64,000 bases of DNA from Pseudomonas gingeri (GTDB taxonomy: Bacteria; Pseudomonadota; Gammaproteobacteria; Pseudomonadales; Pseudomonadaceae): NCBI RefSeq assembly GCF_013385635.1, contig NZ_JACAPR010000034.1, positions 1 to 64,000 of the forward strand, given 5' to 3'. Below are positions 35,290 through 43,375 of this stretch, piece by piece. The notes under the pieces are model-generated. The model was not told the DNA's origin and searched no databases. It worked only from the letters and a program-made list of their open reading frames with translations. Each line of letters starts with the position of its first letter. Position 1 is the first letter of the stretch. A program made the position numbers and the translations under genes.

Positions 35290-36209
35290 AGGACTGGCTG
35301 CCGATCCGCCTCTGGCAGCAGGCCGGCGAGTGGCGGGTGGACTGGTGCTGGTTCGGTGGGCGCAAACTCGACCAGCCGTTTTTTCGCGAAGCGGTGGACG
35401 ACGCGCTACGCCTGCCGTTCAACCAGGCATTCCGTCGTGAAACGTCCCTGGCGGCACTCAGCGAGTGGCGTGCCCCGGCGGTGGCGCCGACGGCCTTTAT
35501 CTACCACGCCTCGCGTTGCGGTTCGACCTTGCTCAGCCAGATGCTGGCGCAACTCGACGAGGCTATCGTCATCTCCGAACCTCCGGCGCTGGATACTCTG
35601 TTGCGCGGGACATTCGAGCCGCGAGAGCGACAGGCAGCGTTGCGTGGCCTGCTGGCGGCCTACGGCCAATTGCGCCGTGGTGGCGAACAGAAACTGGTGA
35701 TCAAGCTCGATGCCTGGAATATCGCCGAGCTGCCGTTGTTGCGTGAGTGCTTTCCCGCCACGCCCTGGTTGTTCGTGTACCGCGACCCGCTGGAAATCGC
35801 CGTGTCCCATTGGCGTCGGGCGGGCATGCACATGGTCCCGGGGATGATCGGCGCCAGCTCCCTGGACAGCCCGGGGCAGGACGACTCGCGGGAAGACTAT
35901 ATCGCCCGGCGGCTGGGGCGGATTTTCCAGCAGGGCCTGGAGCATTGCCGGGCATTGGGTGGCGTGCCGGTGAACTACCGCGAGTTGCCGGCGGCCATGG
36001 ACGGGCACCTGGCAGACTTTTTCGGTCTGGATGGCGAACAACGAAACCGGGTTTTCGCGACGGTCGGACAACACGCCAAACAGCCTGCCCAGGTGTTTGT
36101 GCCCGACAGCCAGGACAAGCACCGCGAGGCCTCCGAGCGGCTCAGGGAGCGGATATCCTCCTGGGCCCGGGCGCCTTACGAGGCGCTGGAGCACCTGCGT
36201 CGAGGCTGA
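35277..36209 (+). CDS. Sulfotransferase family protein (second)
   Basis: In this 310-residue enzyme the PAPS loop is YHASRCGSTLLSQML (76-90), and the 3'-phosphate motif is in WLFVYRDPLEIAVSHWRRAG. It overlaps the beta-hydroxylase gene by 13 nt, so TolC, APS kinase, hydroxylase and sulfotransferase form one tightly packed unit. Divergence from the sulfotransferase at 24456 suggests a different acceptor. A REP pair follows and ends the cluster. Confidence 0.88.
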   Translation: MDGLKDWLPIRLWQQAGEWRVDWCWFGGRKLDQPFFREAVDDALRLPFNQAFRRETSLAALSEWRAPAVAPTAFIYHASRCGSTLLSQMLAQLDEAIVISEPPALDTLLRGTFEPRERQAALRGLLAAYGQLRRGGEQKLVIKLDAWNIAELPLLRECFPATPWLFVYRDPLEIAVSHWRRAGMHMVPGMIGASSLDSPGQDDSREDYIARRLGRIFQQGLEHCRALGGVPVNYRELPAAMDGHLADFFGLDGEQRNRVFATVGQHAKQPAQVFVPDSQDKHREASERLRERISSWARAPYEALEHLRRG

Positions 36210-36218
36210 AAAACATCC

Positions 36219-36290
36219 TGTTGGAGCGGGCTTGCCCGCGAATAGGCCCTCGAGATCGCTAAAAGCTTCGTGGGCAAGCCCACTCCCGTA
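36219..36290. repeat. REP inverted pair
   Basis: Two REP arms with GGAGCGGGCTTGCCCGCG (36222-36239) and the imperfect complement CGTGGGCAAGCCCACTCCC (36269-36287) lie between convergent genes. Confidence 0.8.
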
Positions 36291-36336
36291 TAAACGCCAT
36301 CCCCACAGCTTTCCGGCATCCGGCGAAAAATGGCTT

Positions 36337-37098
36337 TCAGGATTTCGACGACAGGTCCGCCATGCCCTTGAGCAATTCGATCGGCAGCGGAAAGACGATG
36401 GTCGAGGTCTTGTCCCCGGCAATCGCCCCCAGTGTCTGCATATAGCGCAACTGCATGGCCCCCGGCTGGCGTCCGAGCATCTCGGCCGCCTGCATGAGTT
36501 TCTCCGAAGCCTGCAATTCACCTTCGGCGTGGATCACCTTGGCCCGCCGTTCGCGCTCGGCTTCGGCCTGCCGGGCGATGGCGCGGATCATCGACTCGTT
36601 GAGGTCCACGTGCTTGATCTCGACATTCGCCACCTTGATCCCCCAGGCATCGGTCTGGGCATCGAGCACGTGCTGGATATCGGTGTTCAGGCGCTCGCGC
36701 TCGGCCAGCAGTTCATCCAGTTCATGCTTGCCCAGCACCGCGCGCAAGGTCGTCTGCGCCAACTGGCTGGTGGCGGCGAGAAAATCCTCGACCTGGATAA
36801 TCGCCTTCTGCGGATCGAGCACACGGAAATACAGAACCGCGTTGACCTTGACCGAGACGTTGTCGCGGGTGATCACATCCTGGGGCGGTATATCCAGCAC
36901 CACGGTGCGCAGGTCCACCCGGACCATCTGCTGCACCAGTGGAATCAGCAGGATCAGCCCCGGTCCCTTGACCTGCCAGAAGCGTCCGAGCTGGAACACC
37001 ACTCCGCGCTCGTATTCACGCAGGATGCGAAAGGTCGAGGCCGCCAGCATCAGCAGCAGGAGCACCAGCAGCGCTCCGGAACCCAGTTGCAGGACCAT
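36337..37098 (-). CDS. Slipin / SPFH (stomatin-like) membrane protein
   Basis: This 253-residue protein has one N-terminal membrane anchor (LLVLLLLMLAASTFRIL) and an SPFH/PHB domain (FQLGRFWQVKGPGLILLIP; VSVKVNAVLYFRVLDP; GIKVANVEIKHVDL), ending in a short coiled coil. Such proteins form oligomeric scaffolds in membrane microdomains. It starts 2 nt after the NfeD-like gene, its usual partner. The ATG at 37098 has GGAG at ideal spacing. Confidence 0.93.
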   Translation of the reverse strand: MVLQLGSGALLVLLLLMLAASTFRILREYERGVVFQLGRFWQVKGPGLILLIPLVQQMVRVDLRTVVLDIPPQDVITRDNVSVKVNAVLYFRVLDPQKAIIQVEDFLAATSQLAQTTLRAVLGKHELDELLAERERLNTDIQHVLDAQTDAWGIKVANVEIKHVDLNESMIRAIARQAEAERERRAKVIHAEGELQASEKLMQAAEMLGRQPGAMQLRYMQTLGAIAGDKTSTIVFPLPIELLKGMADLSSKS

Positions 37099-37100
37099 GA

Positions 37101-37592
37101 TCAATCTCCTCGCCTTGGCGGGTCGTCAGCAGCCTTCACTTCCAGTAGCAGGCCCTTGCGCGCGATCACCCGCACCCGTTGTCCGGGGTGCAGCGGCGTC
37201 GGGCTCAGTACCTGCCAGTTTTCCCCTTGCAGTTGGACCCAGCCGCCATAGACCCGGCCGTGATGGACATCGCCGGTTTGCAGTGCGGTGATGGACGTGA
37301 GGCTGCCTTCCAGGCCGGCATCGCCACTGACCACCTGGCGCTGGCGTGCCTTCACGGCCGCGGCGATCAGTGCCAGCAGCAACAGGGCACCGCTCACCGC
37401 CAGCAGAACGAGCCAAGGCAGGGGAATTGCGTAGCCGGGCCATTGGCTGTCGATCAGGAGCAAGAGCCCGACCACGAACGTGACGAGGCCGCCGAAACCG
37501 ATCAGGCCGAAGGTCGGCAGAAAGGTCTCGGCCAGCATGAATGCGATACCCAGGAGGATCAGCGCCACACTGGGGTGGATGGTCATGCTCAC
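37101..37592 (-). CDS. NfeD-family membrane protein
   Basis: The roughly 163-residue protein has two to four membrane helices in the first 90 residues (VALILLGIAFMLAETFLPTF) and a C-terminal OB-fold domain (GDVHHGRVYGGWVQLQGENW; GQRVRVIARKGLLLEV). It is the short NfeD form without the ClpP-like protease. It pairs with the slipin gene and probably interacts with it. The start may be GTG 37592 (GAG 6 nt upstream) or ATG 37586. Confidence 0.9.
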   Translation of the reverse strand: MSMTIHPSVALILLGIAFMLAETFLPTFGLIGFGGLVTFVVGLLLLIDSQWPGYAIPLPWLVLLAVSGALLLLALIAAAVKARQRQVVSGDAGLEGSLTSITALQTGDVHHGRVYGGWVQLQGENWQVLSPTPLHPGQRVRVIARKGLLLEVKAADDPPRRGD

Positions 37593-37801
37593 AGGTTTCT
37601 CCGCGAGTTCGTCACCCCCTCTTGCAGTCTAGTCGAGCGGTGGCGGCTGCGTTTAGCGCCAAGTCGACTATCCAGGCCCGGCGATAGCGATAACGGTGAT
37701 TGCCTCGGGCCGACGCCTGGCGCCGGACTGCCTAGACTCATACCCATGGATTGCCGTAGACCCATCGCCCCGGGGCATTCTGCGGGGCTCGGAGGTGCAT
37801 C

Positions 37802-38263
37802 ATGCGTATGGCCAGGACCGTGCAGAGCAGCCTGGAAAAGGCGAGCTGCGAATTCGACATCATCCATCACCCGCATTCGGCCAGCAGCCTGGAGACCGCC
37901 CGCCTGGCGGGGATTCCGGCGGAGCGCATGGCCAAGTCGGTGATTCTCGACGACCGGCATGGGCATTACCTGATGGCCGTCCTGCCCGCCAGCCGGCACC
38001 TGGACCTGAGCAAGGTGCGGGGCGCCTCGACCTGGCAGATCACCCGGGAAAGCACCCTGGCGTATCTGTTCCAGGACTGCGAGCGCGGCGCCGTGCCGGC
38101 CCTGGGCGAGTCCTATGGCCTGCGCATGGTGGTCGACCCGCTGCTGACCCGCGAGAAGGATATCTACCTGGAAGCCGGCAACCACCACAACCTGGTGCAT
38201 ATGGAAATGGGCGAGTACCTGCGCATGGTGCCCCATGCCGAAGTGTGCGAGGTCTGCCACTGA
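37802..38263 (+). CDS. YbaK/ProX-type aminoacyl-tRNA deacylase-like protein
   Basis: This 153-residue cytoplasmic protein has the YbaK editing-domain pattern: ETARLAGIPAERMAKSVIL, GHYLMAVLPASRHLDLSKVR and MGEYLRMVPHAEVCE. These domains hydrolyse mischarged tRNAs; the exact substrate is not predictable. A GGAGGTG ribosome site lies 6 nt before the ATG. It is a single-gene unit followed by the second large inverted-repeat element. Confidence 0.88.
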   Translation: MRMARTVQSSLEKASCEFDIIHHPHSASSLETARLAGIPAERMAKSVILDDRHGHYLMAVLPASRHLDLSKVRGASTWQITRESTLAYLFQDCERGAVPALGESYGLRMVVDPLLTREKDIYLEAGNHHNLVHMEMGEYLRMVPHAEVCEVCH

Positions 38264-38304
38264 ACCTTTGGCCCGCCCGTGCCCTCCATTGCCGGACTAC
38301 TTGA

Positions 38305-38412
38305 TGATCGTTCCCACGCTCTGCGTGGTAACGCCTCTCTGGACGCTCCGCGTCCGCTCTGGTGACGCAGAGCGTCACGGGCTGCATGCCCCACAGAGCG
38401 TGGGAACGATCA
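38305..38412. repeat. Dispersed inverted-repeat element, copy 2
   Basis: The same design as 2135-2244: TGATCGTTCCCACG at one end, CGTGGGAACGATC at the other, with a GTGACGCAGAGCGTCAC hairpin inside. It lies between the YbaK-like and DUF2789 genes. Confidence 0.8.
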
Positions 38413-38448
38413 AGGCACCGCTATTTCGCTGATCACTGGAGAACCCCC

Positions 38449-38694
38449 ATGCAATCACCTACCCACAACCTCCCGTCGCTGTTCAAGCAACTGGGGCTAC
38501 CCGATGACCCCGAGAGCATCGACAAGTTTGTTGCCATCCACTCGCCGCTCAAGCCGGAGCTGCACCTGGCCGATGCGTTTTTCTGGAGCAAGAGCCAGGC
38601 GGATTTCCTGCGCAGCGAAGTGCTCGAGGATGCGGACTGGGCCGAGGTGGTGGATCAGTTGGATGTGTTGTTGCGCAAGGGGAGGCAGGGCTGA
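38449..38694 (+). CDS. DUF2789 family protein
   Basis: This 81-residue helical protein matches DUF2789 (PTHNLPSLFKQLGLPDD; FVAIHSPLKPELHLADAFFW; DADWAEVVDQLDVLLRKG). Its function is unknown. The start has GGAG 8 nt upstream; the longer upstream frame runs through the inverted repeat and is not used. Confidence 0.88.
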   Translation: MQSPTHNLPSLFKQLGLPDDPESIDKFVAIHSPLKPELHLADAFFWSKSQADFLRSEVLEDADWAEVVDQLDVLLRKGRQG

Positions 38695-38865
38695 GATCAA
38701 GCTTATCTGATGTTCCTCGGTAGTTCCTACCTCTTGAGATGACGTCGGCTACCTGACACGGCGCATCTACCTATAGGCCAGGCGTTACTTCCCTGATTCC
38801 AGGTCAAAACGCTTCTGGATAAGTTGACACGGTTTCCTTCCGTTCACTTTCCTCCCATAGGTGCG

Positions 38866-38898
38866 TACAAGCCGACCAGAAACCTGGTCTGCTTGTAC
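38866..38898 (+). promoter_or_regulatory. Hairpin operator candidate of the toxin-antitoxin operon
   Basis: GTACAAGC (38866-38873) pairs with GCTTGTAC (38891-38898). After one mismatch, GACCAG pairs with CTGGTC around an AAC triloop. This long, nearly perfect palindrome ends 21 nt before the toxin start, where an autoregulating antitoxin would bind. Confidence 0.55.
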
Positions 38899-38919
38899 GT
38901 CAAAGACGTAGAATCAATT

Positions 38920-39240
38920 ATGCTGACGATCATAGAGTCGCCTCTGTTCAGCAAACTTTGGCGGGATTACTGGACCGAGGACGAACGCGATCAGTTCATG
39001 ACTCATCTGGCGAGTCATCCAGAGTGTGGTGTTGTCGTTCCAGGTTCGGGCGGTTGTCGCAAGGTACGTTGGAGTTCCGGCTTGCGTGGCAAGAGTGGCG
39101 CCGTCAGGGTCATCTATATGACACAGCTGGCGAATGGCTCATTGGTTGCGCTGTTGATATATGGCAAGGGAGCCACAGAGAGTATTCCGGCGCATATCCT
39201 GCGCAAGGTGGCAAAGGAGATGAATCATGCCCCTGACTGA
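38920..39240 (+). CDS. RelE/HigB-type toxin of a toxin-antitoxin pair
   Basis: This 106-residue protein has the RelE/ParE-fold pattern: SPLFSKLWRDYWTEDERDQF, then VVPGSGGCRKVRW, GAVRVIYM and LIYGKGATESIPAHILRKVA. It is presumably a ribosome-dependent mRNA interferase like HigB. The toxin gene precedes and overlaps the antitoxin gene by 14 nt, the reversed order typical of higBA. The start at 38920 fits the beginning of the fold. Confidence 0.85.
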   Translation: MLTIIESPLFSKLWRDYWTEDERDQFMTHLASHPECGVVVPGSGGCRKVRWSSGLRGKSGAVRVIYMTQLANGSLVALLIYGKGATESIPAHILRKVAKEMNHAPD

Positions 39241-39538
39241 AACAGAATTGCTGGAACGTGACGCCAAGCGTGATCTTGGCGAAGAGCTCCTTGCCGCCAT
39301 CGTCGACGTCAAGGCCGGCCGCCACGGGGCTGTTCACGCGGTGAAAGTGACAGAAGCAGCCGAGGCCCGCAGCAGGACCGGACTGTCACAGCCCAGGTTT
39401 GCGGAACTGCTGGGTGTTTCCGTGCGGACCTTGCAGGAGTGGGAGCAGGGACGGCGTTCGCCCTCCGGTGCCGCTCGGTCGTTGCTGCACATTGCCGCGC
39501 TACGTCCTGACGTTTTTCGCGACGTTCTCGCAGGCTGA
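39227..39538 (+). CDS. HigA/NadS-like antitoxin with XRE helix-turn-helix
   Basis: In this 103-residue protein the C-terminal HTH_3 domain (RTGLSQPRFAELLGVSVRTL, then EWEQGRRSPSGAARSLL) binds DNA. The N-terminal segment (LLERDAKRDLGEELLAA) likely wraps the toxin. It is translationally coupled to the toxin gene. Together with the toxin it should repress the operon through the hairpin operator at 38866-38898. Confidence 0.87.
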   Translation: MPLTETELLERDAKRDLGEELLAAIVDVKAGRHGAVHAVKVTEAAEARSRTGLSQPRFAELLGVSVRTLQEWEQGRRSPSGAARSLLHIAALRPDVFRDVLAG

Positions 39539-39552
39539 TTGCGGTTTGCCCT

Positions 39553-39586
39553 TGATTGTTCCACCCGCCCTGCGTGGAAACGATCA
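39553..39586. repeat. Shortened copy of the dispersed inverted repeat
   Basis: The end sequences TGATTGTTCC and GGAAACGATCA enclose a single small hairpin, like a reduced form of the elements at 2135 and 38305. Confidence 0.5.
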
Positions 39587-39702
39587 CCCTCCCATGAGCT
39601 ACGCTCACCCCAACGGCCACGGTCCCTCTGCGCCTGACCGAACCGACAAGAACAAATTGTTTCAAGACTTGACGAAATCCTGATCGATACGCGATATTGA
39701 TA

Positions 39703-39716
39703 GTTAGCAAACTAAC
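39703..39716. promoter_or_regulatory. Candidate MarR operator (GTTAG-N4-CTAAC)
   Basis: This perfect inverted repeat lies in an AT-rich patch 18 nt before the MarR-family gene, in the size range of MarR operators, and probably overlaps the operon promoter. Confidence 0.55.
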
Positions 39717-39733
39717 ATTGTGCGAATCCTCTC

Positions 39734-40192
39734 GTGTCCAAGCATCTCGAACAGCTCCAGCAGAACATCAGCACTGGCATGGTGCTCGCTTCGCGTCATT
39801 GGCGGCGGGTCTGCCAGACCACGCTGGCCAACTATGGCATCTCCGAAGCCTGCGCCATGCCGTTGCTGATCATCGGGCGCATGGGACCGGGAGTACGCCA
39901 GGTCACGGTGGCCCAGGTCGCCGGGATGGAAAGCCCGTCGCTGGTCCGCCTGCTCGATCAACTGTGCAATGCCGGCTACGTGCAGCGCACCGAGGACGCC
40001 AGTGATCGCCGCGCCAAGACCCTGGGCCTGACCGAGACCGGCCACGGCCTGTTCCACGATATCGAAACCCAACTGGTGCGCCTGCGTCGCGAGGTGCTGG
40101 ATGGCATTGCGCCGGCCGATCTGGAAGCGGCACTGCGGGTGATCCGGGCCTTCGAGGCCGCCGGGCAAGCGTCGGGAGTGGCCGATTCTTGA
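39734..40192 (+). CDS. MarR-family transcriptional regulator
   Basis: This 152-residue regulator has the winged helix of MarR proteins (VTVAQVAGMESPSLVRLLDQ, then GYVQRTEDASDRRAKTLGLT as the wing). It starts with GTG, and its stop overlaps the TTG start of the FUSC gene by 4 nt, so it is the first gene of the efflux operon it most likely represses. The inducer is probably an aromatic acid, as for AaeAB-like pumps; this is inference. Confidence 0.92.
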   Translation: MSKHLEQLQQNISTGMVLASRHWRRVCQTTLANYGISEACAMPLLIIGRMGPGVRQVTVAQVAGMESPSLVRLLDQLCNAGYVQRTEDASDRRAKTLGLTETGHGLFHDIETQLVRLRREVLDGIAPADLEAALRVIRAFEAAGQASGVADS

Positions 40193-42273
40193 ACGGTTTC
40201 TGGACAGGCATGCCGCCGGCCCGCGACTGGTTCTACGGCGTGCGCACCTTCGCGGCCTCGATGATCGCGCTGTATATCGCGCTGCTGATGGAACTGCCGC
40301 GCCCCTACTGGGCGATGGCGACCGTGTACATCGTGTCCAGCCCCTTTGTCGGCCCCACCAGTTCCAAGGCGCTGTATCGGGCGGTCGGCACGTTCCTCGG
40401 CGCCTCGGCGGCGGTGCTGTTCGTGCCGCTGTTCGTGCAGACGCCGTTCCTGCTGGTGGTGGCGGTCGCGCTGTGGACCGGCATCCTGCTGTTTCTCTCG
40501 CTGCACCTGCGCACCGCCAACAGCTACGCGCTGATGCTGGCCGGCTACACCATGCCGATGATCGCCCTGCCGGTGGTGGACAATCCGCTGAACGTGTTCG
40601 ATATCGCCGTGTCGCGGACCGAGGAAATCTTTCTCGGCATCGTCGTCGCCGCCGTGGTCGGCAGCATGTTCTGGCCGCGCCGGCTGGCGCCGGTGTTGCA
40701 GGATGCGGCGAAGAAGTGGTTTGGCGACGCCTCGAACTACAGCCTGAAATTCCTTGAGCGCAACGTGCAGGCCGAGGAAGTGAGCAGCCTGCGCTCGGCC
40801 ATGGTCGCCACCTTCAACAGTCTGGAATTGATGATCGGCCAACTGAGCCACGAAGGCGCGCGGCCACAGACTGTGCGCAACGCCAGGGAACTGCGCGGGC
40901 GGATGATCCACCTGCTGCCGGTGGTCGATGCTCTGGACGATGCGCTCTACGCCATGGAACGGCGTACTCCGGAACTGGTGGAGCGCTTCGAGCCGCTGCT
41001 CGTCGCCACCCGCGAATGGCTGGAAAGCACCGCCCGGGAAGCGCCGGTCGAACGCTGGCAGGCCCTGCGCGAACAGGTCGAAAGCCTGCAACCGAGCCCG
41101 GTCGAGCTGGATGAGCGTCGCCAGTTGCTGTTCTCCAACGCCCTCTATCGCCTTGGCGAGTGGATCGACCTGTGGCAGGACCTGCGCAGCCTGCAATACG
41201 CCATCCAGTGCGAAAGCCAGGACAACTGGCGCGCGGTCTATCGCCACTGGCGCCTGAGCCGCCTGACGCCGTTTCTCGACCGCGGCCTGATGCTGTATTC
41301 GGCCGGCTCCACGGTCCTGGCGATCATTGTCGCTTCGGTGCTGTGGATCCTGCTCGGCTGGACCGACGGCGCCAGCGCGGTGATTCTCGCGGCGGTGGCC
41401 TGCAGCTTCTTCGCGGCGATGGACGACCCGGCGCCGCAGATCTACCGGTTCTTTTTCTGGACCGCGATGTCGGTGATTTTCGCCAGCCTCTACCTCTTCG
41501 TGGTGCTGCCCAACCTGCACGATTTTCCGATGCTGGTACTGGCGTTCGCCGTGCCGTTCATCTGCGTCGGCACCCTCACCGTGCAGCCGCGTTTCTACCT
41601 GGGCACCTTGCTGACCATCGTCAACACCTCGTCCTTCATCAGCATTTCGGGCGCCTATGACGCGGACTTCCTGAACTTCACCAACGCCAATCTGGCCGGT
41701 CCCGTGGGGCTGCTGTTCGCCTTTATCTGGACCCTGGTGGCGCGGCCCTTCGGTGCCGAGTTGGCGGCCAAGCGCCTGACCCGTTTCAGCTGGCGCGACA
41801 TCGTCAGCCTGACTGAGGCTGCGACCCTGGCCGAGCACCGGCACATGGGCGCGCAGATGCTCGACCGGCTGATGCAGCACCTGCCGCGCCTGGCCATGAC
41901 CGGCCAGGACACCGGCGCTGCGCTGCGCGAGTTGCGGGTCGCGTTGAATCTGCTCGACCTGCTGGCCTATACCCCGCGCGTGCTGGGGGTGGCCAACGTG
42001 CTGCTCAAGCAGGTGGTGGAAGAGGTCGGCGCGTACTTCCGCGCCTGCCTCAAGGCCCGCGAGCGGCTGCCGGCCCCGGCGCCCCTGCTGATGACCCTGG
42101 ACCGCACGCGCCGGGCCCTGAGCTCCCAGGGCCTGGACGATGGCGAGACCCGCCTGCACCTGCTGCACGCCCTAAGCGGCCTGCGCCTGGCGCTGTTGCC
42201 CGGGGTGGAGTTCGTCGACCTCGGCGAGCAGCCGGAGAGCGTGCCGTATGGGATCAATGGAGTGCCTTTATGA
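40189..42273 (+). CDS. FUSC-family efflux protein (AaeB-like)
   Basis: The 694-residue inner-membrane protein has two clusters of hydrophobic helices (about 25-165 and 365-520) separated by a helical cytoplasmic region. The family block PRPYWAMATVYIVSSPFVGPTSSKALYRA is near the N-terminus (about 35-65). In the AaeAB system this subunit works with an HlyD adaptor to export aromatic carboxylic acids. The start is TTG overlapping the marR stop, and its stop overlaps the DUF1656 gene. Confidence 0.92.
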   Translation: MNGFWTGMPPARDWFYGVRTFAASMIALYIALLMELPRPYWAMATVYIVSSPFVGPTSSKALYRAVGTFLGASAAVLFVPLFVQTPFLLVVAVALWTGILLFLSLHLRTANSYALMLAGYTMPMIALPVVDNPLNVFDIAVSRTEEIFLGIVVAAVVGSMFWPRRLAPVLQDAAKKWFGDASNYSLKFLERNVQAEEVSSLRSAMVATFNSLELMIGQLSHEGARPQTVRNARELRGRMIHLLPVVDALDDALYAMERRTPELVERFEPLLVATREWLESTAREAPVERWQALREQVESLQPSPVELDERRQLLFSNALYRLGEWIDLWQDLRSLQYAIQCESQDNWRAVYRHWRLSRLTPFLDRGLMLYSAGSTVLAIIVASVLWILLGWTDGASAVILAAVACSFFAAMDDPAPQIYRFFFWTAMSVIFASLYLFVVLPNLHDFPMLVLAFAVPFICVGTLTVQPRFYLGTLLTIVNTSSFISISGAYDADFLNFTNANLAGPVGLLFAFIWTLVARPFGAELAAKRLTRFSWRDIVSLTEAATLAEHRHMGAQMLDRLMQHLPRLAMTGQDTGAALRELRVALNLLDLLAYTPRVLGVANVLLKQVVEEVGAYFRACLKARERLPAPAPLLMTLDRTRRALSSQGLDDGETRLHLLHALSGLRLALLPGVEFVDLGEQPESVPYGINGVPL

Positions 42274-42479
42274 TCGGTGACGTCGATATCAGCGGGGTGT
42301 TCCTGCCCACGCTGCTGGTGCTGATGGGCATTACCTATGCGCTGTACCTGGTGGTGCACGGGCTGTTGACGCGCTGCCACTTCTATCGCCTGGTCTGGCA
42401 CCGGGCATTGTTCAACGTCGGTCTCTACGCTTTGCTGCTGGGCGTTGTGGATTCGTTCAGTCGATACCTGATGACATGA
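42270..42479 (+). CDS. DUF1656 small membrane protein (AaeX-like)
   Basis: This 69-residue protein has two membrane helices (FLPTLLVLMGITYALYLVVH and ALFNVGLYALLLGVV) around a short polar loop. This small protein always accompanies FUSC/HlyD efflux genes. It overlaps both neighbours by 4 nt. Confidence 0.92.
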   Translation: MIGDVDISGVFLPTLLVLMGITYALYLVVHGLLTRCHFYRLVWHRALFNVGLYALLLGVVDSFSRYLMT

Positions 42480-43375
42480 AAAAACCTATCTTGACCATTG
42501 GCCGTGTGGTCCTGACCTTGCTGGTGGTGATCTTCGCCTGCCTCGTGGTCTGGCGCATGGTGATGTACTACATGTTCGCGCCCTGGACCCGGGACGGGCA
42601 TATCCGTGCCGATATCGTGCAGATCGCTCCGGACGTTTCCGGACTGATCCAGCAGGTGCAGGTGCGCGACAACCAGTTGGTGAGTCGCGGGCAGGTGCTG
42701 TTCAGTATCGACCAGGACCGCTTCAAGCTGGCGCTGCGCCAGGCCAGGGCGGCGGTGGCCGACCGCCAGGAAACCCTGGCCCAGGCCCAGCGTGAGAACA
42801 AGCGCAACCGTGGCCTCGGCAACCTGGTGGCCGGCGAGCAACTGGAGGAAAGCCAGTCGAAGGTCGCCCGTGCCGAGTCGGCCCTGGCCGAAGCCCAGGT
42901 GACGGTGGACGCCGCGCAACTGAACCTCGACCGTTCGGTGATCCGCAGCCCGGTGGACGGCTATGTCAACGACCGCGCGCCGCGTGAGCAGGAGTTCGTC
43001 ACGGCGGGCCGGCCGGTGCTGTCGGTGGTGGACAGCGGCTCGTTCCATATCGACGGTTATTTCGAGGAAACCAAGCTCGACGGCATCCATGTCGGCCAGA
43101 GCGTGGATATTCGCGTGATCGGCGACAAGGCCCGCCTGCGCGGCCGGGTGGAAAGCATCGTCGCCGGGATCGAGGACCGTGACCGCAGCAGCGGCTCGAA
43201 CCTGCTGCCCAACGTCAACCCGGCGTTCAGCTGGGTGCGCCTGGCCCAGCGGATTCCGGTGCGGATCGCCTTCGTCGATGTGCCGGAAGACTTCCGCATG
43301 ATCGCCGGACGGACGGCGACCGTTTCGATCATCGATGATGCCGGGGACGCCGCGAAGAAAGAGGCCGCGAAATGA
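42476..43375 (+). CDS. HlyD-family efflux adaptor (AaeA-like)
   Basis: The 299-residue adaptor has an N-terminal membrane anchor (VVLTLLVVIFACLVVW), first lipoyl half (APDVSGLIQQVQVRDNQLV), coiled-coil hairpin (about 75-145), second half (VIRSPVDGYVNDRAPREQEF) and a beta-barrel region. It links the FUSC pump to the outer-membrane channel of the next gene. Four-nt overlaps on both sides show tight coupling. Confidence 0.93.
   Translation: MKKPILTIGRVVLTLLVVIFACLVVWRMVMYYMFAPWTRDGHIRADIVQIAPDVSGLIQQVQVRDNQLVSRGQVLFSIDQDRFKLALRQARAAVADRQETLAQAQRENKRNRGLGNLVAGEQLEESQSKVARAESALAEAQVTVDAAQLNLDRSVIRSPVDGYVNDRAPREQEFVTAGRPVLSVVDSGSFHIDGYFEETKLDGIHVGQSVDIRVIGDKARLRGRVESIVAGIEDRDRSSGSNLLPNVNPAFSWVRLAQRIPVRIAFVDVPEDFRMIAGRTATVSIIDDAGDAAKKEAAK

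Noticed and set aside
38825..38830. TTGACA as -35 of the toxin-antitoxin promoter
   Set aside because: No acceptable -10 lies 16-18 nt downstream, so no promoter was called.
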